Origin: Hippopus hippopus
Taxonomy: Eukaryota > Mollusca > Bivalvia > Cardiida > Cardiidae
DNA: 64,000 bases
Direction: 5' to 3'
NCBI GenBank assembly: GCA_946811185.2
Contig: OX328107.1
Location: 42,584,360-42,648,359, forward strand
Shown here: in pieces, positions 35,907 through 47,618 of the stretch
How the letters are laid out: each line of letters starts with the position of its first letter
Numbering within the stretch: the stretch's first letter is position 1
Notes under the pieces: generated by a model
The model's input: only the letters and a program-made list of their open reading frames with translations
Told to the model about the DNA's origin: nothing
Database searches by the model: none
Translations under genes and position numbers: made by a program

Positions 35907-36906
35907 CTTTTTCAGAACTGTTGGTGAAAAAGAACCTAGTCTAATTACAGTGAGGAAACCAGTATTATGCAAGTACTCTTTTCCATTACCTGAACTGCCT
36001 TTAAGTAAGCTGTGTACGCACGAAATTTGCGTACACAATTTAAGGAAGGCAAGCATCAAGTCTGAAAACAAATTTCACTAAAGATCATTCTTAACGATTT
36101 AGTAAATATTTGCTAGACTTTACGCCAGGTCATACCTTTGGATAAAGCAGGGATCGTATTTGTGTATATACAATCCCAAATAATATTTTTAAAGCTACGC
36201 AGTTTATTTAAACCGCGGCCCAGGAATGGAGTTTAAAACTTTGAAGCAGAATGATAAACCGGGATGGGGCCGGGTGGGGGCACAATGAACTTCCAGCAGA
36301 TGACACGGTGTACATAACAGTAGATTATATATGGTTTTGAATTTGTTGGTTGACTACAGTGGCCTCTGACCTACTTCTTGGAAATGACAAACTATAGAAT
36401 GAATAATTAGTCATTTTTGATTGGTTAAAAAATTGACATGTTTATTTTGCGAGGCCCTGTGGACCTATTTGCGAGCACATCTTTGACAACAATTGTTAAC
36501 GTTAACATTTCTTTCAGGGTCAGCTTATAACCTATTAATGCATATCTACGTGTATTTTCAGACAAAACAATTGTAGCAGCAAGTCAGCAACTGCTCATTT
36601 TCCAATAATGATTTGAATTAACAGCCAATATTTGAATATATCAAAATGGAAATTTCACTGTTCAAGAAAATGCAGGACGATGAGGAAAAAGAGGCAATTG
36701 CTGGTGGGATTACTTTTCATTATTGTTCATCATACGGAATTACAAAAGGGTTTTAATATTCATATTCCGGTTCTTCTTACGCCGTCTATCTTTTTTCGAA
36801 GATATTTCTTGTTTCCCTTCAGATTCAACATTCACTGATATTTATAAGATATTATATCTGAGCGGTTTGATGGTTTATAGGCTCACAGGTCTAAATGTTT
36901 CCTAAG

Positions 36907-37009
36907 CTGTAAGTAATTTCTAGTTTCTGATACATGAGGAACATTCTAAAATTGTAATAATGCAAATAGAAAAGTGGGAACTGATTTATCTATTTAATAA
37001 TTTATGTTT
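36907..37009. other. Unassigned intergenic flank
   Basis: With 36000-36906 this region holds no recognisable gene or MITE. A short open frame at 36632-36838 shows no domain. Confidence 0.4.
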
Positions 37010-37232
37010 GTTCACTCGCTCACCGGCTCACTCGCTCGCTCACCCACCCACTCACTCATTCATTAAAACACACACTAAAACACTCAATTAAAAGACTCAT
37101 ACTCTAAAAACACTCACAAAAACACTCACACACTAAAAACACTCACTCACCCATCTACGCACCCACCTACCCACTCACGCACGCACTCAAGCACGTGCAC
37201 ACTCATTCACTCACTCACTCACTCACTCATAT
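37010..37232. repeat. Degenerate (CACT)n-type simple repeat
   Basis: Runs of CACTCACTCACC and CACACTAAAACACTC variants; no coding sense. Confidence 0.85.
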
Positions 37233-37365
37233 ATTCACTTATTTATTAATATTATTGATGTTGTTTTTGTAGCATTGTTGTTTTTACAGTTGTTGCTCCT
37301 GCTCAGGTAAGCAGCGTATTTCCTCTTCTTGCATTATTTTCTAACTTGTAAAAAAACATTTTGTT

Positions 37366-37501
37366 TTTGATAGGGTAGAAAACGTTGTAGAAAAAGGAGA
37401 AAATGCTGGTTACCAGCATTTTCTCCTTTATCCACAATATTTTCAAAATGCTTTTCTTTACCAAGGTCGTTAAAACAAGGGATTGTTTGGTAAAGGGTTA
37501 A
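37366..37501. mobile_element. MITE-B, right half
   Basis: Perfect core at 37399-37431 and right end GTTTGGTAAAGGGTTAA. Confidence 0.7.
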
Positions 37502-37682
37502 ACTAAGTTAAACTAAATTCCAATAAACAATCCGCATTTTATCTGTCATATTCAAATGCTGTGGATTTAAAATATTCTAATATTTTATCATCTTGGTTAG
37601 GGTAAGGCTAAACCCGTACACAGATGGCAAAACTGAGAACTTGTCCACTCCACACCGAAAGTATTAGCAGACCACAGATCAA

Positions 37683-37850
37683 ATGTGGCCATGACAACGG
37701 GTTTGTCTGATAGAGGGTAGAAAATGTTGTAGGGAAAGAAGATAATTCTGGTTATCAGGCCTTATTCCTTTTTTCACCCTGTCCTCAAAAGCCTTCTCTA
37801 TAAGGGTGGTTGAAGGTCGGAATTGTGAGGTATAAGGTAAAAGAATTGGT
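37683..37850. mobile_element. MITE-B, diverged
   Basis: Worn core (GATAATTCTGGTTATCAGGC) with family flanks. Confidence 0.5.
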
Positions 37851-38227
37851 GTGTGAGCCTGGTCAGAAACATTCTGTTTCTTAATTCCAGAAAAATGTAT
37901 TATTTTTAATTTGCTCACTTTTTTATGATTATCAGAGAAAATGACTTGTGACAAATGTGCAATTTCAGAATTTTCATACCGACATGTTCAAAAGATTTGT
38001 CTCAGTAGCCTGTCTAGAAGACATAATATGGATAGGAACAAGGAAATATCCACAATTCAAAATTGTATAGAGATAATTCAAAATTTGTTCAAAATGCATG
38101 TAAGTTTACAAATCATTTTCAAGAGTAAAATGTCAAAGAGAAGTAGTGTATGGGATAAAAAGCTATAACAGGGGTTTACTGTCACAAACAAACATTACAG
38201 TGTAAAGGGGTGAGATATGCAAATGTT

Positions 38228-39159
38228 GGGGTACGGACAAAACCCCTCCAGGACAAAACCCCATCGGACAAAACCCCACCGGACAAAACCCCAACACCAA
38301 AATTGACAGGGTGGACAAAACCCCACCACTCATATATATTCTCGTAAAAAAGCATTAATACCTTATGTAAGGATAATATTCATTTGAAATTGATTAATTT
38401 GAATGAAAATGAAGTAGTCTTTCGAGAAGTTTCATTTAAATATTATAAATAACATGTGAAAAATTATAGAAAATAGAAATACATAGTATATACATGTAAG
38501 TAAATAAATTATTAATATTATTTAAAAATATCATTTCAATTCTTATTTCAAGAGCTTTTCTCCTTCATCTAATAATTTTTAACGACTATGTTTGATTAAA
38601 TAAGACAGTTGTTAATCTACTAAATAATACATTGTTCTTTAATTTTCACACATTAACGTTTGAAGTACAGTTATAGCCCAATTAAGGATTCTCAAGGTCA
38701 TATATTGGTATTTTTTTGCAAGTACTGTTTTAAAGTTCTAAAGGATATTTTTTCCTATAATAAATAATCTCCATGCCAGAACATGTATTTCTTTCTTGCT
38801 TTAATCATTTGATTGTTAGGATAAAGACAGAATTAAGGATGATCAAATGGCAACACTTTTCTTCAATGTGTTCCTACATATACAGCATATCTTCACTACA
38901 CGTAAAAACAAAGTAACAATTCAATATAAATTAAATAAATCAAATTTAAATATATCTGATAATTCAGAGAATATTTTAATTTTTTTAATTGTCTTTCTGT
39001 CCTTTTTATAACCATAAATCCTACATGTATATTTTATCTGTTGGAGAGGTTTTGTCCTGGTGGGGTTTTGTCCTGGTGGGGTTTTGTCCTGGTGGGGTTT
39101 CGTCCAGTGGGGTTTCGTCCTGGTGGGGTTTTGTCCTGGTGGGGTTTTGTCCTACACTC
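38228..39159. mobile_element. 0.93-kb element with inverted minisatellite ends and 9-bp target duplication
   Basis: The left end is an array of GGACAAAACCCC units (38234-38330). The right end is the inverse array GGGGTTTTGTCCTGGTG (about 39048-39152). The body is AT-rich and has no ORF. GCAAATGTT occurs directly outside both ends (38219-38227 and 39160-39168). Subterminal inverted arrays plus a 9-bp duplication resemble foldback or Mutator-like non-autonomous elements. Confidence 0.65.
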
Positions 39160-39254
39160 GCAAATGTTATGTAATCATTTTCTGTATTGTTCAAACTGGT
39201 TGGTGATGGATTAACATTTATGACCGTGACTAGGGGTAGCCAGATACTGACTTC

Positions 39255-39537
39255 ACCCTTTACCATACAAATCCTAGGTCTAGTTTCCAGTACCCAAAGA
39301 AAGAGTGTTTGAAAAACATTGTGGGAAGAAAATGATGTTTGCTGTTCAAGGAATGATTATTATCCTTTGAAAGTTAACATCATTTGAACAAAGCCGACTT
39401 TGTTGTTTGCAATGTTTATGAATTTGGATGAATCTATAATTTTGTTAAATGTTGAAAACATTTGGAAAAAGGGAGAAAACAGCAGCAATTTCTCCTTTGT
39501 CCAGAATGAGGCGATCATGCAGAAAAGGGTAAAAGAG
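39255..39537. mobile_element. MITE-B-like, rearranged
   Basis: Starts CACCCTTTACCATACAAATC and has GAAAACATTTGG blocks, but the core is replaced. Confidence 0.45.
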
Positions 39538-39657
39538 TACGAATAACAATGCATTCATGTATTCTTATTTCAAGGGAAAAAAAAACCTCGAGTGGGAGTT
39601 TCTTTTGGGAAATTGCCGTTGTGGAATGTCTGTCTTTCGATTTTAGCCCTATCTCCT

Positions 39658-39978
39658 TCAACTCGGAGTTTCGAATAATGTCGGCACAGCGCCGGGTTTT
39701 AGCCGCAGCCTATAATTCGTATAACCAAATTCTTTTGCAAGTTTTGGACTTATTAAGGACTGACTGTCTTCGAAGTGTTTCAGACACAATTTCGAATGAA
39801 CCGATAGCACAAAATCCGTCGTTACTGTCCGGCCCCGGTTTAAACTTTGAATCAATAGTTTCCTACCTTTTAATTCCTTCGGAAATTTGAACATACTAAT
39901 TCTGTGAGTTCCCGAATCGACGTTACAGCCATAGGCTGCACAATTTACCATTTTTTCGGCACAGTTCTCAGTTAACAC
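39658..39978 (-). CDS. THAP-type zinc-finger ORF, 106 aa, probably a first exon or transposon-derived fragment
   Basis: The likely start is the internal Met before VNCAAYGC, the standard THAP N terminus; an upstream Met gives 106 residues. The C2CH pattern is visible: CAAYGC, the MFKFPKEL segment, KLCLKHF and a closing AVPTLF box. THAP domains are sequence-specific DNA-binding zinc fingers found in host regulators and P-element-type transposases. The expected Trp between the Cys pair and the CxxH is not evident. The ORF stops soon after the AVPTLF box, so it is either a lone DNA-binding module, an exon (a possible donor lies in ACTCCGA|GTTGAA) or a relic. No transposase body is visible next to it. 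Confidence 0.6.
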   Translation of the reverse strand: MLTENCAEKMVNCAAYGCNVDSGTHRISMFKFPKELKGRKLLIQSLNRGRTVTTDFVLSVHSKLCLKHFEDSQSLISPKLAKEFGYTNYRLRLKPGAVPTLFETPS

Positions 39979-40300
39979 TCAAATAACTGCGAACAATCAT
40001 CCGCATCCCCATGTTATGTCTACTAACGGTACACAGACCACATCAACTATGACGTCCGTCACACAAGCACGGGAGATAAGCGAATCAGGGGAAGTAAGCC
40101 ATGTACCATATTAGGGCCGTTAATCATCGTGACTATTCGGTCGTGGTTTATGGCATGTTACAGGGTGGTATTTATGAAAAATGACGGACATATGTTATAC
40201 TGACATCATTTGCAGCTGATTGAAGGAAAAAAACAGCATGGTCAAAATATTTTAGGATTTGCCCTTTAAGCATCATTTAAATTTCCGTCTGTAAAAGTTT

Positions 40301-40511
40301 TTAACCCTTAGGCTGCTAAGCGCGACTCACTGACCTTTTGCGGACAGTGTAGATCAAGATCAGACTGCACAGAACGTGCAGTCTGATCTTAGATCTACAC
40401 TGTCCGAGAAGGAGATATTATTCCCCTAAACAAAACTTTGAAATAGCAATATTTGAGTTTTTACTATAGAATTAAAATATCATTCTAGTTATTTAGCAGG
40501 ATAAGGGTTAA
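40301..40511. mobile_element. MITE-A
   Basis: Near-consensus, with TTAA at both ends. Confidence 0.8.
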
Positions 40512-40553
40512 TATAAATGGGTCTGAAATTTTGTCGTCTGACAGAGAGTTAAC

Positions 40554-40720
40554 TCTTTACCTCACGATAAAACTTTAGACTTGTCCAAATTGAAAGCACA
40601 TGCAGACCACAAATCAAGTACGATACAAATGAAGGGATTTGTATCGAAATGGCTGAAAAAATTGTGGGAAAAGGAGAAAATGCTGGTTATCTCAATTCAT
40701 ATTTTCCAGGTTTTTTTTTT
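40554..40720. mobile_element. MITE-B, truncated
   Basis: Left arm from TTAACTCTTTACCTCACG through GGAGAAAATGCTGGTTATCT; the right arm runs into homopolymer repeats. Confidence 0.6.
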
Positions 40721-41020
40721 TTTTTTTTCATCTCGCACCAGATTACTTTCGAAAACATTGTGGCAAAAAGAAAAGGAAAAAAAAAAAAAAAAAAAGGCTT
40801 GAAACAAGTACTTTTCCTTCGCTGCATTGTTTTTCCTTTCACCGTTCCTTTTTCATCTTTTCGCTCCATTTCCTGCAGGCTAGCGAGCTTATGATATGGC
40901 CTTGTGTCCGTCGTGCGTCCGTCTGTGCGTTAATTTCAAAACGTTTTCTTCTCTAAAAATACCCATCCAATGTTGACCATAAAATCCCGGTTGCAATGGC
41001 AACAAAACTGATGACAATTG

Positions 41021-41700
41021 AAAATATTTGATAATCTTCTTGTCCCAAACCCTATGGCCCAGGGCTACCAAATTTAGCATGTAGCTTCATCTAATGGAAC
41101 TCTACTAAATTCCTTCAAATTATAGCCTGGGGGTCAAAATTGAACCGACCCAAGGCTTATATAGTGAAAACTTTAAAGTCTTCTGGTTCTAAACCATATT
41201 GCCCCGGGCCTATCCAATTTAGCATATAGCTTCAGCTAATGGACCTCTTCTAAGATTCTTTAAATCATAGTCTGGGGGTCAAAATTGGGCCTGTCCTAGA
41301 GCTCACAAGTTTTACATGGGCACATATTGTGAAAACTTATAAATTCTTCTCGTTCCTAACCGTAAGGGCTAAGGCTACCAAATTTGGCTGATAGCTTCAT
41401 CTAGTGGATCACTTTTGAGTTTGTTCAAAATTTAGTCCTTGAATCGACATAAGCCCCGCTCCTCATGTTTTACAGGGGGTTATACATTGAGAAAATTTGA
41501 ATATCTTCTTCATTATAACCTAGATCTGTATTATTTGGTATGTGTGTGTATCTTTTGGACCTCTACCAGGATTCAAGTAATTTAGCTCTATGGTAAAAAA
41601 TGGCTTCGTCCTAGGGTCGCAACTTCCACGCGGACTTTTATAGAGAAAACTTAATAAGTTTTCTTGTTTTAAACCATTTGGCCAAGAATTGAAATGTATG
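41021..41700. repeat. Diverged tandem repeat, five units of about 155 bp
   Basis: GAAAACTT...CTTCT(G/C)GTTC..AACC recurs at about 41021, 41166, 41331, 41492 and 41645. Each is followed by CTACCAAATTTAGCATGTAG and TCATCTAATGGAC-like blocks. Units differ strongly, so it is old. Confidence 0.65.
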
Positions 41701-41995
41701 GTTTGTACTTATTAGCCAGTGGAGCGATACACTGCAATCATGACCCTCTTTTTTTTTCCCCTGGCGATTGGTGAAATGATGAATACGCCACTTTTATCAT
41801 TATCTTAGGCATATCACTATGATAGCTTAGTTATCCAGTTATTCTGAGTTTCACTAGTACTCGGTATGGGCTATGAAGTGTCTTGCTTGTAAAATCTGAA
41901 TACATTTTGATTATCCATATTTCACAAGAGTGTTCTGAGTTTTTTCTTGAGTTTTTGTTTCGGGAGATAGTAAATAATCCATATTTTTATTTAAC

Positions 41996-42125
41996 CCTTT
42001 CAAAGCAATGATCGTAAACAGAGGCTTTTGAGGACGGCAGAGGTCAATATCCAATGTTGACAGCACAGAACGTACTGTCTGATCTTGAATCTCTATCGTC
42101 TGCTTGCTTCGTCAAGTGTGTAAGA
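41996..42125. mobile_element. MITE-A-like relic
   Basis: Starts TTTAACCCTTTCAAAGC and holds a worn core (GTACTGTCTGATCTTGAATC). Confidence 0.4.
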
Positions 42126-42231
42126 TAAACAAAGAATATGTAAGTTTCAGTGAATTGTATTTTTAGCTGTTGAAAGAGATGAAGGTTGTACATTAAGCAC
42201 TGAAAATATAACCGAGTCGAGTGTGTAAAGG

Positions 42232-42460
42232 GATTAAATGCATCTGCAAACAGTATCGACCCACTTCAACCTGCGCTGTCCACGCAAGCTGGTCTGGATC
42301 AAAAGTTTCTGCGAAAGGTCAATTTTATTTTTTTTTTGCATGCATGAAAGGACCGCTCCACCTTATGATTCAGTTGTTTGTTAAACAAAATGGATTCTAA
42401 TGGATCCATAATCATGTGATGACTTGCGCTGTATAATGCATCACAGAGGTGAGTTAAACC
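42232..42460. mobile_element. MITE-C, reverse, diverged
   Basis: GCATCTGCAAACAGTATCGA and TGGATCCATAATCATGTG show the family. Confidence 0.55.
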
Positions 42461-42743
42461 GCCTATTGGTAGAGCGCCGCTAAATAAACTATATTTCGCA
42501 CTGAAAGGGTAAAGAGAAAATATTAACAATTAGAAGATTAAAGACATTTTTGTCCGTAAACAAGATAAACAAGTACGGGTATCCAAGCGATCTAAACACT
42601 TAGAACTGTCCGTCTTTGTCCGCAACAAGATAAACACACAGTAACTAGGTGATCTAACCTAGGGATCACAATTCTTAAGTGTTTATGTGACTGTCCCGCC
42701 CTGGTGGCATATCTTGTCGAATCTGTACTGTAGAAAATATTAA

Positions 42744-43005
42744 ATGAGTCATGCTCTGTAACAAGGGGGCTTAATGCATCTGCAAAAAGTATCGTTCAGG
42801 TCAGCCTGCGCATTCCGCGCAGGCTGACCTGGGACGAAACTTTTTGTTATTGGTCATTTTTTGCATGTCAAAGGACCGGTTTACTTTATGATTCAGTCAG
42901 GTGTTAGACAAAATTGATTTATGGATCTGTAATTTTTTTGTTGACTTGGTTGGTATATTGGATTACGGAGATACCTTTAACCTCCTTTTGCCAGAGCATG
43001 GCTCT
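42744..43005. mobile_element. MITE-C, reverse
   Basis: Perfect inner palindrome at 42797-42831; both ends present. Confidence 0.75.
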
Positions 43006-43285
43006 TTTGAATATTTGTATAGTTACTAGTATATCGCGGCGGCCAGAGAACCTATTCATTCTTTCCTGCAGTTTTTTCCCCCAATACATCGCACAACATT
43101 CTTCTTAAAGCCTCTCGTTGCTTTCCCACATTTTCGAAACAATGATTGGCGTTGAGCCAGGAATAAAACATATCACAATGATTATTACTAATCCTTGGGT
43201 AAAAAGGTCGAGCCTGAGATTCGAACCTACGATTCCCTGGTTTCAAGGCACGTACGATACCGACTGAGATACAGGGCTTAGCCAG
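42995..43285 (-). mobile_element. tRNA-derived SINE, head intact, tail lost
   Basis: On the minus strand AGCCCTGTATCTCAGTCGGT opens the copy and a GGTTCGAATCTC-like box B follows; the 3' end merges with a MITE-C near 43005. Confidence 0.65.
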
Positions 43286-43487
43286 AAAGGGGCAAGACAG
43301 ACGGATAGTGAAGGAAAAGGAGTGAGTGAGTCAGGAAGACAGACTGACCTATCAGTAGTCCAAATATTTAGACGTAGGCCTATACATGTACATGTTTATT
43401 TACCCTTCGACATTTATCTATCGGATATTTTACATTTTATTTTTCTTTTGCATGTAACGTCTAAACGGGTCCCATTTAAATTCTATG

Positions 43488-43795
43488 GCAAGCCGAGCCC
43501 CATAACGCAGTCGCTAGCATACAGGACTTGAGAACAGGTGGGGGGGAGGGTTGCTGGTTCGATTCCCGGCTCGGCCGATTTCTCAGGATTCATTCCTCTC
43601 TCACTGCTGACCTTTTTTTTTTTTTGACGATTGTTAAGTGGAAAAGCAGCTAGGCTTGGAAAGAATATTGTGCGGAGTACTGGAAAAAGAAACTCCAGAA
43701 AACCATGGATAGGCGCGTTGGCTACCTCGACATAGGCCTACCTGAAAAAATGTTGAAAACGGCGTTAAACACCATACAATCACAATCAATCAATC
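43488..43795 (+). mobile_element. tRNA-derived SINE
   Basis: GAGCCCCATAACGCAGTCGC head, GGTTCGATTCCCGG box B, ACACCATACAATCACAATCA tail; same family as the copy at 45813. Confidence 0.75.
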
Positions 43796-43799
43796 TACG

Positions 43800-44320
43800 T
43801 TGCAAATTCGATCTCTTTAAAAATGGTGTTATTGCTTACCTTGATTTACCTTTTGGAAAAAAACTTTTTTTTTTGAATACTCAGCCGCTATCTTAATAAA
43901 TTGTTGGCATATTCATTCAGAATCCAATCAAATCACTTTCATGTGGGATTGTTGACGGAGACGCCGCCATGTTTTTCAGTTATGCAGACTTGCAGATTTT
44001 TTAACGAAATCTGTTTCAATATTCAAAACAAGATCGTGCCAAAAATAGTTTCTTTTCAGAAAAAATGATAATAATATTGTTCTCCAAATTTGCTGTTCAA
44101 ACAGCCACAAAATTCAATGTCAGGAGTTTGCTAAAGGAACCAATGAAGGAACCGATAAGACCCTACGTGCACGACGAATGTCAACACGAAAAATAATTTA
44201 CGTTGGGGCTACTAAACAGGATTAACCGATCAGCAGACAGACAAATGGACAGGTATCATAAATCTTGAAAAAAAAAAAAATAACGATAACCTTGTGTGAC
44301 ATTTCAACAAAACAATCGGT
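43800..44320. other. Unassigned intergenic stretch
   Basis: Nothing recognised between a SINE and a worn MITE-B. The stretch 44690-44850 has GACGGACGTAAGGATGGACG with CATGGTGAAACCAGTATACC, probably another dispersed repeat. Confidence 0.4.
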
Positions 44321-44324
44321 AACC

Positions 44325-44545
44325 ATGGAATGACCCTTACCAAACAATGCCAAATTATAATGACCATTGGGAAAAAAAGACCTTTTAAACCATTGAGGGT
44401 AACCAGATCGAAAGCTTAGACGACCTTGAGTGAAAGGACTTTTGAAACCGTAATGGGAATATGAGAAAATGCTTGTAGGCCTAATCGGAATTTTATCCTT
44501 TTCCCGCAATGCTTTTTTCTACCCATTTCATGGGAAATCCAACTA
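44325..44545. mobile_element. MITE-B, strongly diverged
   Basis: GACCCTTACCAAACAATGCC and GAGAAAATGCTTGTAGGCCT show the family ancestry. Confidence 0.5.
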
Positions 44546-44934
44546 AAACTGTCACAAATCGGACAAACAGCCCCCGCCCATCAGCAAGTTGTCTCTGAAG
44601 TAGCACAATCAGAAAACGGAGATGATTTTCAAAGTGCACCTGTGACGTTAACCTTTGATCCAAAGACAATAGGACACCTTCGTTGGTCATGAGCAACACT
44701 TGTATAAAGTTTCAGGGTCCTAGGTCAAACGGCTTTTGAGTTAGAGCATAGAAACGAATAAGTCTACAGACGGACGTAAGGATGGACGGACAGACATGGT
44801 GAAACCAGTATACCTCCTTTACTTCGTAGGTGGGGGGTACGGTAAGTAGAGCCACGATTAAATTTACCGTCTGCATATGCCTTCAATCTATTAACTTGTA
44901 TAAGTCTTAATTTTTCTCGTTCGGCAGAGTTTGC

Positions 44935-45035
44935 GACCATAGATGTACGTTTTGCGGAGAGCGTAAAACAAGCAAGGCCTGTCTGTACATACGTGTAGTG
45001 TGATCTTACTCTACCCTTTCCGCTGCTTTAACTAT
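44935..45035. mobile_element. MITE-A relic
   Basis: Worn core palindrome (GTGTAGTGTGATCTTACTCT); a second scrap lies at 45487-45530. Confidence 0.4.
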
Positions 45036-45529
45036 AGTTTGCGTCATATACGAGTGTCATTTTGAAAGTTCTGATAATGGGTGCGGGTTAGTATAACTGC
45101 TCTTACCTACTCAAAATTGCCTATTCCAGTCGTTCGAATTACTCTCCGTCGACCTGTACATTTTTTTTTACCGTTTGATCCAATTTGAAAATGCCTTTTT
45201 ACAGTAGACTACGTAAAGTAACGACATTTTTTACATGGATCGTCTGCTCTTCGTTGGCCATATTTGTAATCAAAACACAATAATTGCCAATGCATAAAAC
45301 CGTGCCCTTTTTAAAGGGCAACAGTCACAAACCAGCACGCTTAGCACGAGAAAAAATAAAACGGTTACAGTAAAATGGACAAGTACCTACGCTTTCTGTA
45401 CATGTAGATCTATATATTTCATATAAGTCGATAAAGTATATGCAGTTATAATACCCCCATTATCAGCACTTCCAAAATGGCCCTCGCATGTGCAGTCTGA
45501 TCTTCCTCTACCCTCTACGTTGCTTTATC

Positions 45530-46564
45530 TAAATTCCCATGGGGGTCATTCTTGCAGTGGGGGAAACAAATATACCCATCTGCGTTAGCTCCAAGAACGG
45601 CTTTTTGGCGTCCACAATCGGGCCAGTTTCCCTCATTCCAAATCCTTCATGTGAATTTTGCAAACTTTCAATGTACATTTTCCGGGCTACTTTTTCATGC
45701 TTCTTTCCATAATCAGCGTGAACATTAAAAGTTTTGTGTATAAAATGTAATTTTACAGTTTTTTTGGTTTAGTGTGTTCTTTTCTTTTATAAATTTACCC
45801 AAAATATGAAGATTCAATGATTGATGATTGATTGATTGTATGGTGTTTAACACCATTTTCAACATTATTTCAGTTATATCGCGGCGGCCAGTGCACGTAT
45901 CCATGCATTCCTGGAGTTTCTTTTTACCAGTACTTCGCACAATTTTCTTTCCAAGCTACTGGCTGCTTTCCCACATAATCATCGTCGAAACAATGGTCAG
46001 CGGTGGCAGAGGAATGAATCCTGTCGCAGTGACTATCATCAATCCTCGGAAAGAAATTGGCCGAGCCTGTGTTCTCAAGTCCTGCACACTACCGACTGAG
46101 CTACCGGGGCTCAGCCCAAAATATGAAGAACTTAACCTTTCTTTGCATGCTTGAATCGAAAAAGAATTTTTCCGACCACGTGTCAATGTTTCAAAGGTTT
46201 GACAATCACTGGGGGATGGTTTCAAGTTCCTTACATAGCTGCTTATCATTTCCACATAGTCCTGATCACTCAAATTCATTGAATCTGCATGACAAAATTT
46301 AACATCATGCAGCTTTGGGAGCTTGGGGACAGGGCTTTTGTCCACCTGGAAATTTTTCAGCCGGCCAACACATAATCCCTTTGAATTTTGCCTCTCTCTA
46401 AACCTATCAACATTTACGGTAGTTTCATAGGCTATGGAATCCAAATGTATTCCTGAAACTGGTTTGTGTAGGGATGATTCAAATGTGTGCTTCTTAAAAA
46501 CAAGCTCTTGAGATTTTTGGGGGGTTAGTTTTCTCTCCTGGAACCATGGACATTCCACTTGCAT
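45530..46564 (-). pseudogene. YqaJ-type viral-recombinase/exonuclease-like pseudogene, split by a SINE
   Basis: The upstream part (46564-46115) is open and includes LSDQDYVEMISSYVRNLKPS and TLTRGRKNSF..RLSSSYFG, resembling the start of YqaJ nuclease domains. A SINE follows at 45813-46114. Beyond it the coding resumes with KFIKEKN, YGKKHEKVARKMY, GPIVDAKKP and LGANADGYICFPHC, matching the YqaJ core, but with at least two frame changes. YqaJ proteins are alkaline-exonuclease-like and in animals mostly come from mobile elements. The reading continues downstream only as far as a MITE-A fragment near 45530. This is a dead copy. Confidence 0.65.
45813..46114 (-). mobile_element. tRNA-derived SINE with 15-bp target duplication
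   Basis: The minus strand begins AGCCCCGGTAGCTCAGTCGG (tRNA-like box A region) and ends in ACCATACAATCAATCAATC, a short tail repeat. It is flanked by CCCAAAATATGAAGA at 45798-45812 and 46115-46129, a clean target-site duplication. It interrupts the YqaJ-like pseudogene and is the best-preserved SINE here. Confidence 0.85.
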
Positions 46565-46949
46565 TTCTCTGACATGGATGAGAGCTTACCAGCTTTTCAG
46601 CAATATCTCTTACTCTATAACGCAAAGCCTCAATGTTGCTGCAACACTTACCATCTCATTGAGGTATCTCAAAAGATACACAATTTTAAAACACAATTTA
46701 CTTACTTGCCCTTGTCAATATTAGGTAGCCTATTTGAAGCCGAACAATTATCTCAAGTTGCAAGTTGATACCTTTGGTATTCACAAGACAGACATAACAT
46801 GATGTGACTCTTAAAGGTACCATCCAGGATCTGTGCAAATCAAAACAATGAAAATGTCATTGAAGCCAGTGCAGACTTGGACGGGTCGATTGTTTTAAAA
46901 TAATTGTACACCACAGTAAGATAGCACCATTTAACATACTGTAAGTCTG

Positions 46950-47045
46950 TCAATAGCAAAAAGTTTTCACCCAGGTAAGCCTGGGCAGGCTGACCAGGGA
47001 CAATTCTTTTCACAGATCCAAGATGGTCCCTCTGAGCCTGATGGA
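46950..47045. mobile_element. MITE-C or MITE-E relic
   Basis: AGCAAAAAGTTTTCACCCAG and AGATGGTCCCTCT are retained; the two families share this motif type. Confidence 0.4.
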
Positions 47046-47114
47046 TCAGATCAGGAAACAAATGTTTCCTTACAACAACATAGACTGTAACATGGATACT
47101 GTGCCTTTTTCACC

Positions 47115-47522
47115 AAACTTTGACCCTTTATCAAAATTTTTACCATCCCTGAGGAACAAAATCTTTTGAAAACATTGCAGCAAATTGAGAAATATCTATA
47201 ATGCTAACTACGGAGCATTTTCTCATTTTCATAAAGTATTTTCTCATTTTCATAAAGTATTTCATATCCTCTCTATGACAAATTGCAAAATTTTAAGTCT
47301 TTTTTATCTTGTCATCTGTAAATGCTTTCAGTTTTGACAAGTTTTAAATTTTGTTGTCTGCAAAGGTGTTAATAGCTTTTATTAGTCATTTTCTCCTTTT
47401 CCCACCATTTTTCCTACCCTTCCAAAACGAAATTTTAGTATTTGAGTCATATCTATTTCGTTGTTTGTATTTGCTTTCAATTTGGACAAGGCTAAACTTT
47501 TTTCCGTTTGGTAAAGAGTTAA
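47115..47522. mobile_element. Two worn MITE-B copies in tandem
   Basis: First copy 47115-47372, with an internal 21-bp direct repeat near 47219-47262. Second, partial copy about 47380-47522, ending GTTTGGTAAAGAGTTAA. Confidence 0.55.
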
Positions 47523-47618
47523 TTTGTCATCTGCAAACCCTTTAGGTATGGATGAGTCTACGTTTGTTGTCTACTTTTAGCATTAGAAGATAAGCTCATA
47601 ATCAGTTGGTTGTCATGT

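Noticed and set aside
37941..38168. 75-aa plus-strand ORF (MTCDKCAISEF...)
   Set aside because: No recognisable domain, no splice or promoter context; not supported as a gene.
38232..38330. Short spaced repeats resembling a CRISPR array
   Set aside because: Units are contiguous 12-17 bp minisatellite repeats with no unique spacers, in a eukaryotic context, mirrored at 39048-39152.
45956..46114. C-terminal 50 residues of the 202-aa open frame as part of a protein
   Set aside because: This is SINE sequence read through from the YqaJ-like pseudogene.
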